Shown piece by piece: positions 33,375 through 46,568 of a DNA stretch of 64,000 bases. This DNA comes from Diploscapter coronatus (Eukaryota; Nematoda; Chromadorea; Rhabditida; Rhabditidae): positions 31,015,249-31,079,248 of the forward strand of contig OZ038423.1 in assembly GCA_964036155.1 (NCBI GenBank), read 5' to 3'. The notes under the pieces were generated by a model. That model saw only the letters and a program-made list of their open reading frames with translations, was not told where the DNA came from and did not search any database. Each line of letters begins with the position of its first letter. Within the stretch, counting starts at the first letter, position 1. Both the position numbers and the translations under genes were made by a program.

Positions 33375-36300
33375 AAATGAACATATAAATAAATATATTT
33401 ATTCCAAAAAATGCAATTTTAGAAATTTCTAAAGTTCGTCATCACTCCTTTCTTTATACAGAAGAGATAGTATGCAAAATCGAGATAGTAAAAGAAGTCA
33501 GAAACCTATCAAAATTTCATATGCAATTTTGGCAGGTGTCCAATAACAGAAAAAACTGCCTGATTCATTCGACTCTCATAAAACTTCGTACTCTCTCATT
33601 TTTCCCATTCTCTACCCCCTTCTTATCTATACGATTTTAAATTTCGATCTAACCTCCGGCGGGAGTTTAGATTTTCCCCTTTGTATGGGGTGAGAATAAG
33701 ATTTTTTATAAGTCGTTTTGTTCGTCGTTTCAGTGATATGACTAGTTTGGTAGGAAATCTTCGTATTTTACTCAGAATATCGCGATGTGTTTATTTGATA
33801 TTTGCAATTTGTAGGCAAAAACTCGTGATGAAATGTTAAAATGCTAATGTTTGAAGAATATAATATTTTGGCATTCTTTAAGACTCTATTTGTAGCGCTA
33901 ATTATTATGATATGACGTCAGTGTAATTTTTAAAGAAATTCCATATCATTCACGATTCGACATGTTAAATGCAAATGATTTGAAGAGTGGTATCTATGAT
34001 AGAGTTCTAGAATATAATTTATGGCGCTAAATAGCGATGATATTAAATTAAAATGCTAATATGAATGATTTGACGAATAACATCTTAACATAATCTAACA
34101 ATAAGTTAATAACTTGTACTTCCTTGGAAATATGCCTTTTGGAAGTTATAATTTTGCGCGATATCATTTGTCTGAGCAAAAATAGATTGACATCATCGTT
34201 CGTTCTAATTTTCAGTTTGTCATTTGTAACCCGGAACTTTCGCGCATAAATTATTCACTAAATGCAGCGTTTTGACTTGGCCTACTTCATGAATTCCAAA
34301 ATTATCCCCCTCTCTTATCTTTGCAGCACAAACCCCATGATTATAATCTTTATCGCCAGCTCTGCAAAATCACATCATATTTCTGTTCTTTACGATTATA
34401 ATGCGAGTTATTCTGTCTGTCTAAGTCTATGCAATTGATGAAGATTGTAACGAATATCCCGAGGTCTAATTAACCTTTGCTAATTGCTTCCCATTTTTGG
34501 AAAAGTAGTTGCATTGTAGTATGAAAAATTGGCATAAAGTTTGTTAGGAGAAGAACCCTCCTCTTATGCTATTTCGTACGCAGCGATGCAATTGTTTCAA
34601 GAATTATTCCAGACTGTCTAAAAATATTCTAGACGTTAAAAAATGAAACTATAAATTTATAATGGCGATCTAAAGCTTGGTCGTCATGATATAACTCATT
34701 AATTTGAATAAAAATATATGAAGTTAAAAAATATGGAAATTGTCGCAATATATATAATTTTATTTTTTCTTTTCGTAATTTTTCGTATTCATAATTTTGC
34801 CTTTGCTTTTTCGTATGAATGGCGGTAAATGGGCACTGATAGGTTATGGCATTTGGTGCTTATGGGGGCAATGTTAAATATGTGAAAGGCAAAGAGGGGC
34901 AAAATTAGAGACTGTTGGAAATGAAGAGGCCGGAAAGGATGCAGAGAAATCGATTTGCCAGCGAAAATCGTCGTTTCTCTCTCTCTTCACGCTTTTTCAC
35001 TCTCTGCGTCTCTCGCATTTCTCTATTGGCCCTCGTACTATTTGTCATTTTTTCCGCTCTTTCGCTCTCTTGCCGAAATTTCTACCGAACAACAACCTCA
35101 AGGTGTGGGGCGCACACGGTCATAAAAAATCTACCAATTTCACGTACATCGATTTTCAAATTTTAGGCCCCGAAGTAGGTAAAAAAAATCATTTTCCGGA
35201 GTTAAATTTAAAGTTTCAGAGCAAAATTTTCTATTCCTAGGGGAAATATTACAAAAAAAAAATGCCCGTAAAACTTGTGTATCTCTTTTAGAGGCTAGAT
35301 TTAAAATTTGAAGGCAAATTAAATCATTTTTGTAGGGAAAATAAAAAAAATAACTGTTAGGACTTTTGTATCTCTCAATTTCTGGCGCTATTTTCTTGGA
35401 ATATTTGATTTGTTGACCTCTCTCTGTGCATATAATCCCTTATCAATTTATCAGTAACATATAGGGGCCTAGTTGTCTGTTTGCCTGGTCGAGTTTTGGC
35501 GGAGCTCGCAAAAATTTTGGCTCAGAAAATTTTTAATTTTTCAAAATCTCCTATTTTTCTTGTAAATCATGACGAAATTTGTAAATTAGCATGCAAGTTT
35601 ATGTTTGGATGAATTTATGTCTAAGATTAATAGGCTCCCTGAATAATTCGTCAAAGATCACCTCCGCCAATTTGTAAAACTTATCAACATTCAGGGCTAG
35701 TGAACGTAGAGAAAAGAAGATCGGTTTGATGAATTTTACAATTTGCTTGTGATAGTTCACAGTTAAGTATAAAAGAGCTCGACTTAATGATACGTCATTA
35801 AAATAGCTTTTGGGGTCCTATTTTTGAGACTCATATTCATTTCCAGAATTGGCTAGTGTCGCGTTCGTGGTTTTTCCTCTAGTTTTCCTCTCTCTAGCCC
35901 CGTTCGTTCCCTTCCCTCACTTTGTTCTATTGATTTCTCACTGAGCCCTCCCCGTCGTTTCGTCTCTGTGTTTCTCTGACCGACGCTGGTATTCTTCATC
36001 ATAGGCAAAAGTCAGAGACGCAGAGTCTTCTAATTTCTCAATTTTTGCCCACTATGATACGTGTGAATCGCACAAACCAAACAAAATCCAACTTTTCTAA
36101 TCTATTCGAATAAAAGGAGTAAACAAAGCCTCAGATCTATGTTCATTAATTAGGCAAATTTTAGGGCCTATGTTAAAGAACACCCTCTGAAAATGGTTGT
36201 GATATCTATTTTCATTAGGAACATGTAATTTCTCTTATTTCAGTATTTCGTGGGTTTAGCGGGGTACAAATTTTAGGCCAGTTTGAGGAATTCGCATAGA

Positions 36301-39181
36301 TACAAAACTCTAGTTTTTTCCGACGAATTTTGATTAACATTGAAATTTCAAAAAGCCGCTACTTTTTCGGTTAGAAAATGTTCGAACATGAGAAAATCAC
36401 AGCATAATGTGCTATAAAATAATAAAATGCCGAATTTTAAAAATTTTGAAAATCATTGGAAATTTTAATAGTAATTTGTCAAGTTCAAAAATCATACAAC
36501 TTTGCATTTAAGAATTTTCGGAAAGTGATTAATCTTGAAGCTACAATATTACATTACATGCCAGTTTTATGCGTATTTGCATACAATCCCATATTCCGCG
36601 AATGAACTTGATTTCGATCTCGAATTCATTTCCCCCGCGCATTTTTCTGGTATTTAATCGGAAAAAAGCGCGATTCTATCGGAGCGATATATCAAAATTA
36701 ATCAGATCAGCGCCTATCAAACACGAATTATCGATGATATTTCGCAACTCCCGGATCAGATACCTATCTTTTATCATTGCAAAATGTTAGAGACGCAGAA
36801 TTTCGCCCTCCAAATCGATGGTAATTAATTTTTTGTCCCGGTGCAGAATCGAGATTTTCGATTTCTCGCACCCGACTCAAAACCCGTATTTTTGAAGATG
36901 TCGACGGTGTATTTTGCCTTGACCTTGTTTGACCAGATCGAAGCAAAGAATGCCGTACCGAGATTTGGAATAAAGAAAACTACAGAGGAAAAAACGGTTT
37001 CGGCAAATTTTCACGCAACTTTTTTGTTATCGGCACTGATCAAGTGTTATGGTTATCAGCGAGAAGAATGTCAAGGTAAGGGCGTAGATTTGGGTAATGG
37101 TAGAAATTTACGATGGTATGATATATTAGATCAAACAATAGGTATTTTGAGATTTAAAAACTAACATACATGTTTCTCTCATATTACTCTGGACATAGAT
37201 AATGGAGATAGCATTGAAGGAATTCTAATGTTCAAAATTTTACGAACATAAATTATGATCCAGTAGAAATGTCATATGCTAAAAAAATCAATGTTATGAC
37301 CACTTATATTCTAAAATATAGATAAATTAAAGTTGATTTAAAATCCACAACCACTAGATGTGTCCAAAGTCTCCAAAATTTACGTGTCTATTTGTTATTT
37401 TGTTGTTTCGCCTTCGCATCACCCTTTTTGCCACTTTTTCTCTGCGTTCTCCATCTTTTGCGTGATATTCCCCTCGCACACTCTTTCGCATTGGTTTGGG
37501 CCGAATTTTTGGCGCAACGCCGAAAAATCGATACCGCATTCGTCGCACACACACATACCGCCCTGGGAGAGACCCTAGGTGATCCGCAATCGCACTACGG
37601 GTCAGACACTAGATGATTAGAATTATCATGCACGCTGATTTGACTGACCCGAATCGCGAGAATCGATTCCTTGGTTTTAAAAAGGCGCATTTCTTCTGCG
37701 TGTCTGACGAAAGCAATGATGAGAGGTCTCATTAAATATGTGAGAGGGTCGCAGGCTTTACCTGACCCCTCGATAATTCTCGACTTTCTTTGCTTATCCT
37801 AAATTTGTTCTATCTTTAAATTCGCTTTGTTATTTTATTGCTTATCGATATCATTGAGATTTTAGGCTTATTAAATTGTGCTGATTTCAGATATGCCAGC
37901 ATTTTGATTATATTTCTAAGTCCGATATTCTAATTTCGGATTATTCAATCTATCACGAGTTCTAAGGAGGAGATCGATATTCGAGTGGATGCTATATAAA
38001 ATTGGCGTCCGAGGGTCCCGGAATACGCGGTTTTGTTCATTTTGAGGTGAATGTTTTCATAGTTTATAAATTCTAAATCATGCTAATGAATAACAATTTA
38101 TCTTGTATTCCTGATAAGTTAACTCAATGGATTAGTCTTAAGAATGGTGCGTGCGTATGTGTAGCGTATTTTCCCGTTTTTTTCCTAAAATCAATGACAA
38201 TGCTAGTTAATAAAACTAGTAAGTAGTACTGAAAATAGTGCTGGGAAAGTCGACTTAAAATACTTAATGAGCTTCTAAATGAACAAATTTCTTGTACTTA
38301 AGAAGTGTACTACATTTATTAATGGCCAGATATTTGAATTTAAAGTTCAAAACAACAAAATTCAACCTGCCAAGATACGGTCAATATGTATGCATATTTT
38401 TATGGAAACTAGAAGCGGTGGCCCGAGTTTTTGTCGCTAAATTAAGGCGAGCGGGGAGCATTTGGTTATTTTTCGCCGCCCCAACATCAAACTATAAACA
38501 TTGCCCCCCTATGAAAGATATAAATTATGAAAAAGTCTAGAAAAAAATACAGGAAAAAAGCACCCTCGAGAGCAAAGCATGCTACAACAAATAAGCTCGA
38601 CGTGCTATAAATTTGCAAAAAAAATGCTTGCTATTTTATTCAAATGCGCGCAGACCTAGGGAGGACGGTCGTCAGAAGGTCTTTGCAGCCTACCCCCGGC
38701 TACTTTTCTTCGAAAGTTTTCCTCTTCAACCTTCTAATTGGTAAAAATGTTCACAAGTGCGACTTGGTATCATAACTACGATTTCGTTCTTGCGATCTTT
38801 TATTTTCGTCTGACGAAAGTGCTCCCTGAGTCTGGGGAAAAAAACGCTCAGTGTCTTATTCAGATGTACATTAAATTTTAATTACAAGTAACGTTCTCGT
38901 TCCAAGCAAGTGTCCTGATATTTACGCACTTTAATTTGTGCTTCGATGCGTGCAGAGTCGAGTTATTTTTATTCGGCCAAAAATGTAGTGCCTCTAAAGA
39001 CCGAGGAGATTTGGCATAAAGTATCGTATTTGAAGTTTTAGGAATCTGCACTCAAGTCTAAGTAAACACATCCAAATTGCCGAACGCGAAACAACAACGC
39101 TCGGCGGCAGTTCCGGCTGGAACGAATCGGAGGAGCGAGCGGCCGTCGTGCGGGCCACCACCATCAGTTGCAGCCACTACG
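33375..39181. other. 5.8-kb gene-poor region upstream of nuclear factor I
   Basis: No confident gene. Contents: a GGCAA-group-like palindrome at 34495-34601; a C/T-rich tract (about 34975-35075); and an open plus-strand stretch at 36841-37075 with acceptor- and donor-like ends, an internal ATG at 36898 right after TTTTTGAAG, and no recognisable family. The 39000-39181 stretch is in frame with the first NFI exon and reads like protein, but a stop lies just upstream at about 39061. Large size next to a developmental transcription factor suggests regulatory DNA and possibly undetected 5' exons. Confidence 0.4.
34495..34601. repeat. Palindromic element, GGAAAAGTAGTTGCATTG type (intergenic)
   Basis: TTTGGAAAAGTAGTTGCATTG at the left and GCGATGCAATTGTTTCAAG at the right are imperfect inverted copies. 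The core includes CTATTTCGTACGC. It is one of the few members of this group outside an intron. Confidence 0.65.
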
Positions 39182-42100
39182 ATGTCCCGATCGGAGCAGA
39201 AATTCACCACGCAACGAGTCGAGACTCGTAGTGGTGTGAATTCCGATACGATGTCTAGACGGGCGGTCAACCAACACTTAGAGGTATTTCAATTTAAAGG
39301 CAACTAATAAAAGTAATATGGCAAAAGCTAACGATATGTGAGTTTTATAAATTCATGGACTACTACATTAGCTTTTTCCGTACTGCTTTTATTAATTGCT
39401 TAATTTAAACATCTCTTTATCATTTTATATGATTCATGAATGCTTCATACACTCTATTTTACTCAATTTTTAACTGTTTCAACTCATAAGAAAGACAGCT
39501 GATGGGAAGTCCGAAAAAAACTTGTGTTTACATGTGAAACTTACGAAATTATCAGGCGTTCGCTTTAGCAGCAAAAAGCATATATATATATATATATAAA
39601 GATAAAGTTGCTGATCTATATGAGTCGGTTAAATGAAATGTTATTATGCTTAATGAGATTGGTGGTATTTAAAAGAAACGTTATAGCGAATTATATGAAT
39701 TCTCGCATCTGATTCATTCTAGTTAATGTCTATCCATTTGTGAGTTTAGATTTTCAATTTCTTACACATAATCCCCCTGAACTCATTTTATATTAAGTTC
39801 CTTATCGTTCAAAATATCTCCCTAAATTCGAATTTCTAATACTTGCAGCTAGCTTTTATCCCTGGGAATTTCAATAGAAAATCGTTTGCAAAAACGCGAT
39901 TTTTTCGATGTTGAAAAAATCGACGACTATCTCTGAGGGATTTATTTTTAGCCGAGCGTTTTTGCACATCGGTTACCAGGGAAGCGCGATATGAGAAGAG
40001 AGTGCATCTTTCTATAGGGTTGAGCGCATTTTAAAGGCTTTATAAAAATTGTGAAATAAAATTGGATTAGAAATAGATTCGCCCCGTTTGGAGGAAATAT
40101 AATTTCTCGATTGGGTTAGTGAGAAAGCACAATTTTTATGAGCCGAAAGTATTTTGATACAAACTTCAGTTTCAATGAAAATTAGCAGATTTTTCATGTG
40201 CACATACATTCGAAATTAGCACATATACACACATTTCAGTTTGTATATGGAAAAATAGAAAATTTTCATTTGAATTCGACGAAGAAAACGAAGAAAAAAC
40301 GATTTTGAGATTCTTTTATAATGGAGAGGGAAAAATAAAAAAAATAATAATAAAATGCTCGTTTTATAAAGGCGACATGCGTATTGAATTGATGAATTCA
40401 GAGACGCGCGAATTGATAGAAACATTGATTAGTCATTTCTAAAATTGGACCAGCACCATTATTGGCTAGAGAAATGTGTGCACTGTGCATAGATATTCGG
40501 TTGAAACTTCGACCAAATTTCGGCCTAAAATTTTTGCTTTAAAGGTGAATCTGAATCAGACCTAGGCGGCGCTTAAGCTTAAATTTCCGAGGCTACCCTT
40601 CAAAGCCAAAATTCTCCTATGGATTATATTTTAAATTTTAAGCACCATATCAATTTGTTAAATTGTCTTAATAAACGCTCGAGTAATTATCGCTTAAAGC
40701 GCATCGGATTTCCAAGAAGGGCGGGACTTAGATAGATCGGCCTGAAATGGGCTTTGCTTATCGCCTTCTCATTATCTACTAAAGCCGCATTATCAGGGCG
40801 GGTTTTAAATTTATAAATTTTTCGAAACTTCGAAATTCATTCCAATTTCTTCTATGCAATCTTGCCATTTTCTATTTTAAAACCCATTTCCTTTACTGAC
40901 GACAATCCTAAAAGAAGAATGCATTTTGCCGGATTAACCAACTCTATTATCGCAAAAGAATTGGATACTTGAATATATCCAAATTCATATATTCATTTCT
41001 TTCAAAAATATCCACACGTAACCACTTTTAACCTCAACGAGAAAATTTAGGAAAGGGGGTCTGAAAATCGAAAGTCTTTTTTTTATAAAAAGTTGATACT
41101 TAGGAGGATCATCGCGAGGCTTTGGCATAAAATTTTGGCTTAATAGGATAGGCATGAAGGGTATGGCTTGAGCCCTGCCTATGCCTAAAGATATCCCCCT
41201 TTTCAGATTTGAATGTCTGGCTTCTGCTGATCATATAATATCACCGTTTTGAAATTCATAATGAATCTGCAAAAACTTGGCCAAAAATGCGCGAATGTTA
41301 GGCATCTGTCATCATGATTTTGGGTTATGATTTTGAAGGTGATATGATTTTTATGGGTTTGACGAATGCAACAGATATCTAAAATAGTCAGCGGATCATT
41401 AATATTAACACCTGCGAGAAAGAGGGAAATTACTATCTCATGATCCATTTTGAATATCTTAAAGTCTCATATATATCTTGAATATTCCATTTTGGAAGAA
41501 CTCTAAAAATATATGTGCTTCAATTTTATCCTTTGATTTACTATAAGATATAATTTTTATTTACTCCTACAAACTCTTCTGCGCCCCGCGTTATTTTCTT
41601 GTTGAATTGGAGTCTTTGATTTCACGCATATACGGTAGTCGTTTTCTTTCAAGCTTTAGTTTGTAAAAACGAATCAATTTCCTTCGAATTCATTTTTCAT
41701 CGCTTCAATATATGAAATGGTGTACTTTTCGCACAGTAAAATGATGAAACCTTCGCAATTCTTATGATTTCGACTTTGCTGCTGAAATCTTAAACTTTCA
41801 TTTTTTGATAAAATAAACTACAGTTTATCTTGTGGATTTTAGCTTATCTTTTATTTTGTGATAATCTAAAATCAGGCTTAAAATGGAATGTATAAATTAT
41901 ACATGACATTGACGTGATTTAATATATCACTTTTCATATTGAAAATGGGCATATAAGCTCTGATTAAATGTGTATGTTCGATTTAGGAAATTGGTTGCTG
42001 CAGTCGAAATTTGACTTAATCATTTTTATTCAGAAAATAGAAATTTATATGAGATTGGCCTCAATGATATCCTTTAAATATTAATCCACAAGCATTATCT

Positions 42101-45100
42101 CTTACTTCAAGCTTTGTATTCCTTATTTATCATCGTTTCAATTTACTTGGAGAGTCTCACGTTTTCTTCTTTTCTGAGAGCAAAAGTTCGCAATTTTGTA
42201 GTTCGTGTAAAAATAAAATGGGGGATTTCCATTTCCGTATCAATAACAATAATTTTTGATAGCCTATTGCAGGAAAACTTGGAAATACCTTGAATCTTGC
42301 AGAATTCGATCGAATTTTCATTCTACTGAAAATACCGACTCCTCCCATAGTACTCTACAGTAATCGTGTAGTTTGTTCTATTTTGAAATTGATGACATTA
42401 AAATCTCTCAAGATTTAACTTCGTAATGATTTTAACGCGGGATATTTAAATTAATTAATTCAATTACAACGTGTGTATCTGTCTAGCTTAGGGTACACCG
42501 CCCTATCTATATGTTTTGATGGAGAACTTAGAGTCGTTTGCGCGACAGTTTCTGATTCGAATCTATAATTCCGCCAGTTATTACAATTATCTACAGCACT
42601 TCACGCTACCGAACCGACTTCAGTATCAGGTTGTTTGTGTCTGCAGTCTGCAGAGTCATGACTTTTGATGATAATTCATAATATGTTAATTGAATTAGAA
42701 TCGTAGTTATGATTCAAAGTATAAGTGTACTTGAGCTAAAAATAGACTACCGTTTCATAAAGCAGTGCATTTCATATAAATTGAGTTTAAAAGTTAGCTT
42801 GGAAAAGAACCTTCAGAAACCAATGAATAAGCACTCCAGTTGCCCTACCAGCACCATAGTCCATAATAGTAGCATCGATTTAATTGGGTGCATTTTCATT
42901 GCGTTCTAGGCACTTTTCCGACCTATCAATTAAAAATGAAAATTTGATGGAGATAAGAAATAAGTCAAATTTAGGTGGACGTAGGAAGTCCATCTCCAGC
43001 TCGGCAGGGTCCAGGCGAGACCGCATCTCGAATTTCAAGCATGCCACCGCCATCCGGTGAATGGAACAATCAATATAGCCCAGCTGCGCCGGTACAAAAT
43101 GACGAAATTTGCAAAACTTAGACATGTTTAGGACGAATTCCACCCCTTCGTCGACGCCCTGATGCCTCACGTCAAGGACTTTGCCTATGTCTGGTTCCAC
43201 CTACAGGCGAACAAGAGGAAATTCTTAAAGCGGCATGATAAGCGAATGACGACCGAGGAAGAGAAGCAAGTTAAGGAGGATCTCATGGTACAAGTCTTTT
43301 CTTTTAGCTTATCACAACTGAAGCTTTAGCTTGAACCCCAACACAACAAGCAGAAATGGGCTGCAAGATTGCTGGGCAAACTCCGGAAAGACATCGACCC
43401 AAATTGCCGTGACGACTTTGTCTGTTCGGTATGGCAAATCCACGATACGACTTTGAATTTCGATCATTTAGGTGACTGGTCAGCGTCCCGCCGTGTGCGT
43501 GCTCTCAAATCCAGATCAGAAGGGTAAAATGCGACGAATAGACTGCCTAAGGCAAGCGGATAAGGTCTGGCGACTCGACTTAGTGATGGTTATTCTCTTC
43601 AAGGTTTTAAACATAGAAAATAATTTCAGAATTTAATCTAAATAATTATAGGGCATTCCGCTGGAGAGTACAGATGGAGAGCGACTAGAGAAGTGCAGCG
43701 AGTGCGTTTATCCGGCTTTGTGCGTTAATCCCTATCACATCTCGATATCCGTGCGCGAGCTCGACTTATTCCTCGCCAACTTCATCCGCACGAACGATCC
43801 AGATGCCAAGGTTTTAAATCTAGGATTTAAAAAAAATAGTCGGAAAGTATTTCAGCAGAACTCCAAACCGAAAATTGAAGAAGCCGATGAGCTCGTGGAC
43901 GTCGAGAGACAGGACGACGAACAGCAGCTCTCCCCAGCCGAAGCGGAAGAAGATGAGAACGACAAGAGAGACTCAATCTGGGGCACGGGCGTCTTCTCCG
44001 CCTATGAATTGAAGGTGGTTACGAAACGTAAGCGGAGAAAATTGTTCCCAAATTTTATTGTAAAAAAAATTCAGGGCTTATCATGGATCAGCAGGGCACG
44101 AACGGTACAGTCCAGCGGGTGCAAGAGCAGAACCGACGGTACGTCGGTCAATCCACCTCGGCAGCTGCGTCCTCAGGAGCACTCGCGCCTCTGGCCAAAA
44201 TTGAAATAGGTAAGGTCTCAGGATAAATTCAAGGGAAAACCACTCGATTAGGTACAACGTCGGGTAACGGAAATGCCAATGGCAGTGGAAACGGTGGCGG
44301 CAGCTCGAGAGGGTCCGTGTCAATTCCCTGGCCACTGGACATGTCAGCATCGAATTCTCCACTGCATACGTCGTCAGTCACTTCCCTATCGCCGCCTGCA
44401 AGTGCAGTTGCTGCTATCGAAGCTTTGGACAAGCAAGGCATTGTTTTAGTCCGCCACCAATTCACAATAGTTGATTTCAGACCAGCAAAACAGTTCCAAC
44501 GACGAGCCACTGGAGAAGAGAAGTAGGCACGCATCCAGAGATTCAGCTACTAGCAGCACGAATGAAGAAGTCCGAGTGCTGATTGGGAACAAGACCTGGA
44601 ATGATGAAGAGCTTGAGCGAAAAAGAGTCCAGCAAGCACAACAGATCGAGCAGACGTCAGGGGTCATCAAAATGCGGCAGCAGCCCATCATGAATTCCTC
44701 CCAATCGACCCACCTGATGTCCACCACAGGGAACAGCGTCACAACTGGAGTCGTGCGTCGACTGAATGCTGTGGCTGGAGGAAACGCAGTTGGCGACCAG
44801 AAGGTGTTCATCATCGACCAGCGACAGATTGGTCAGGGCGCAAGCGGCTCAGGCCAACCCTCAGGGAATCTCCTCGCAGCGGTGGGGAGAAACTCCCCCA
44901 TGGCTATCGGAGACGTGCCAAATGGACGGGGTAACGCGAGCGAAATCGGGTATAGGGGTAAGAATCTGGGTTGATGAGTTCGGGGAAAAAACGCTGAAGT
45001 TTCAGGACTAGCTTCTTCAACTCTAGGCAGCATGTCAGCAACGAATCTGTCCACTCTGAGCTCGAGCGCTTCTGGATTTGCACCAATTGGTGGTGCTGTG

Positions 45101-46568
45101 GCGAACCAATTGCGATCCTCAAACTCGTCTGCCTCAATATCGCAAAGTCACGCGCCAATGGTCGCTAGCAGAAAGCGAGGACATGGCGGGCAGTCATCGT
45201 CGAGTCAGAACATCCATCTCCAGCAGATTTCGCCTTCTTTGGCCAGGAACATCATGGATACCACTGTGGGAGGACCGAGGAGGATCACTCGTAGGAACAA
45301 ATGACGCTGGAAAAGCGTACAAGTAGTCGATTTTTAGCAACCACTGACACTTCTCCGCCGAATGCAATTCTGAACCACTTGCGCAGAGCCCAGGATGGAG
45401 GCGCAGCGTACATGGGGAGTCCGACGAAATTCATCACTCCTAGTGGAGAGTCGATCAGTTTCAGGTATTTTCACGCTAATATTCAGAAGAGAAGGTATGG
45501 CAATTTCAGCAAAATTCTTCAACAAGTCGAGGTCCAGCACGAGGGCCGCTCCCTGTCATCGCATCGGTCCTCCATCACCCAGGAATTGTCCTCATTTCTG
45601 GCAACCAACGGAGATTCCCTCACTGGGTCTGGGGCGGCAAGTCCGACAATCGACATTCTGGCTCCTCAGCCAATCAAGGCCTTCATCAACAGGCCTGAGC
45701 CCACTGCGGTACGCAGTCTTTTTCGGCCAACTCGACGAATTTCCTTTCAGAAACTCGTAGCGCCAAAGCCGATCAATCCAATCGCAATGAAGAACACCTA
45801 TGATTTGGTGCAGGTTCAGCAAGCCTTATCCGGTCACAGTTCAGCAATCTCGTCACCCTTGGCGACTCCCAGGGTGACTCCTCTGCCAAGGCACATCGAA
45901 GAAGAAAGCCATGCATTATTCAATGCTATCACTCATGGAGACTTGGTTGATGGTAGGCAAATCACGACATGCTTCCAAAGTCTTTGCTTTAATTAATGAG
46001 TTCAGTGTCGAACAAGTTTCTCGAGTATCTGAATGATCCAAACTCTCGCTCACCCACCAGCAACTCCAACTCGATCCAAGGAGCCTTCTCTAGCGTGCTG
46101 GGGACTTCGAACCCAAATCGGCCTGATAGCGTCGCCAGCAAGTCAGTTTCGTCTTCTCGTTCTGAGAAAATTGAAAGAAATCGCGAATTTTAGTAGTTCG
46201 AATTCAATGACTGGTGTGATGTCTCTATCAGCACCCCCAACTTCTTCTCTGACTGTCTCACAGACCCCCACAGCGACTTCCCCGATCGTTGATAGCACTA
46301 CCATTGAAGTTGTGGTAAACACGCCTTGAATTATGCAAGTTGCTAACAGACAAAACATACGGCTCTTCAGATGCGTGATCTACCCGACTCAACCACAGCA
46401 GACAGTCCAAGAGGTGCATTCGCTCGTGCGGCGGCAGTCCTGAACCAAAATGTCCCCGGAGGAGTCTCTTCGTCGTCGCCATCCTCGTCCAATGGGAGTG
46501 CGAGCACGAAAAGCTCGAAACAAAACCCGCCCAAACGCCCTATCGACTTCAGCCAAGGCAAACTCTAA
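39182..46568 (+). CDS. nfi-1: Nuclear factor I (NFI/CTF) transcription factor
   Basis: Seventeen exons (39182-39283, 42975-43091, 43132-43287, 43330-43428, 43472-43603, 43652-43810, 43856-44027, 44075-44209, 44252-44442, 44486-44957, 45006-45290, 45338-45464, 45510-45708, 45751-45952, 46006-46141, 46194-46314, 46371-46568) give about 1000 residues. NFI binds TTGGC-N5-GCCAA as a dimer and controls transcription. The DNA-binding domain begins at [15 protein letters not shown] (about 74) and keeps [56 protein letters not shown] and the Cys residues of the fold ([15 protein letters not shown]). The long C-terminal part is Ser/Thr/Pro/Asn-rich, as in transactivation regions. Intron 1 is 3.7 kb; all others are 39-51 bp. 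The start is uncertain: upstream in-frame sequence reads like protein, and 5' exons may lie further out. The exon 9-10 join uses an acceptor ACCAG; an alternative is possible. Confidence 0.93.
39304..39396. repeat. Palindromic element, TAATAAAAGTARTAYGGCA family (NFI intron 1)
   Basis: CTAATAAAAGTAATATGGCA at the left pairs with the inverse of CCGTACTGCTTTTATTAATT at the right. It lies 20 bp inside the donor end of the 3.7-kb intron. Confidence 0.72.
39581..39598. repeat. TA dinucleotide microsatellite
   Basis: Nine tandem TA units within NFI intron 1. Confidence 0.9.

Noticed and set aside
36841..37164. Plus-strand frame with ATG after TTTTTGAAG and a donor-like GTAAGG
   Set aside because: It is the best candidate exon in the gap, but it has no recognisable family and no in-frame partner exon, so I did not call a gene.
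39058..39270. Minus-strand frame opposite the first NFI exon
   Set aside because: The plus strand is in frame with NFI exon 2; the opposite frame is a shadow.
45301..45337. Stop codon at 45302 as the end of a shorter NFI protein, with a new gene starting at the overlapping ATG
   Set aside because: A 47-bp intron (45291-45337) restores a continuous frame through the rest of the NFI tail.
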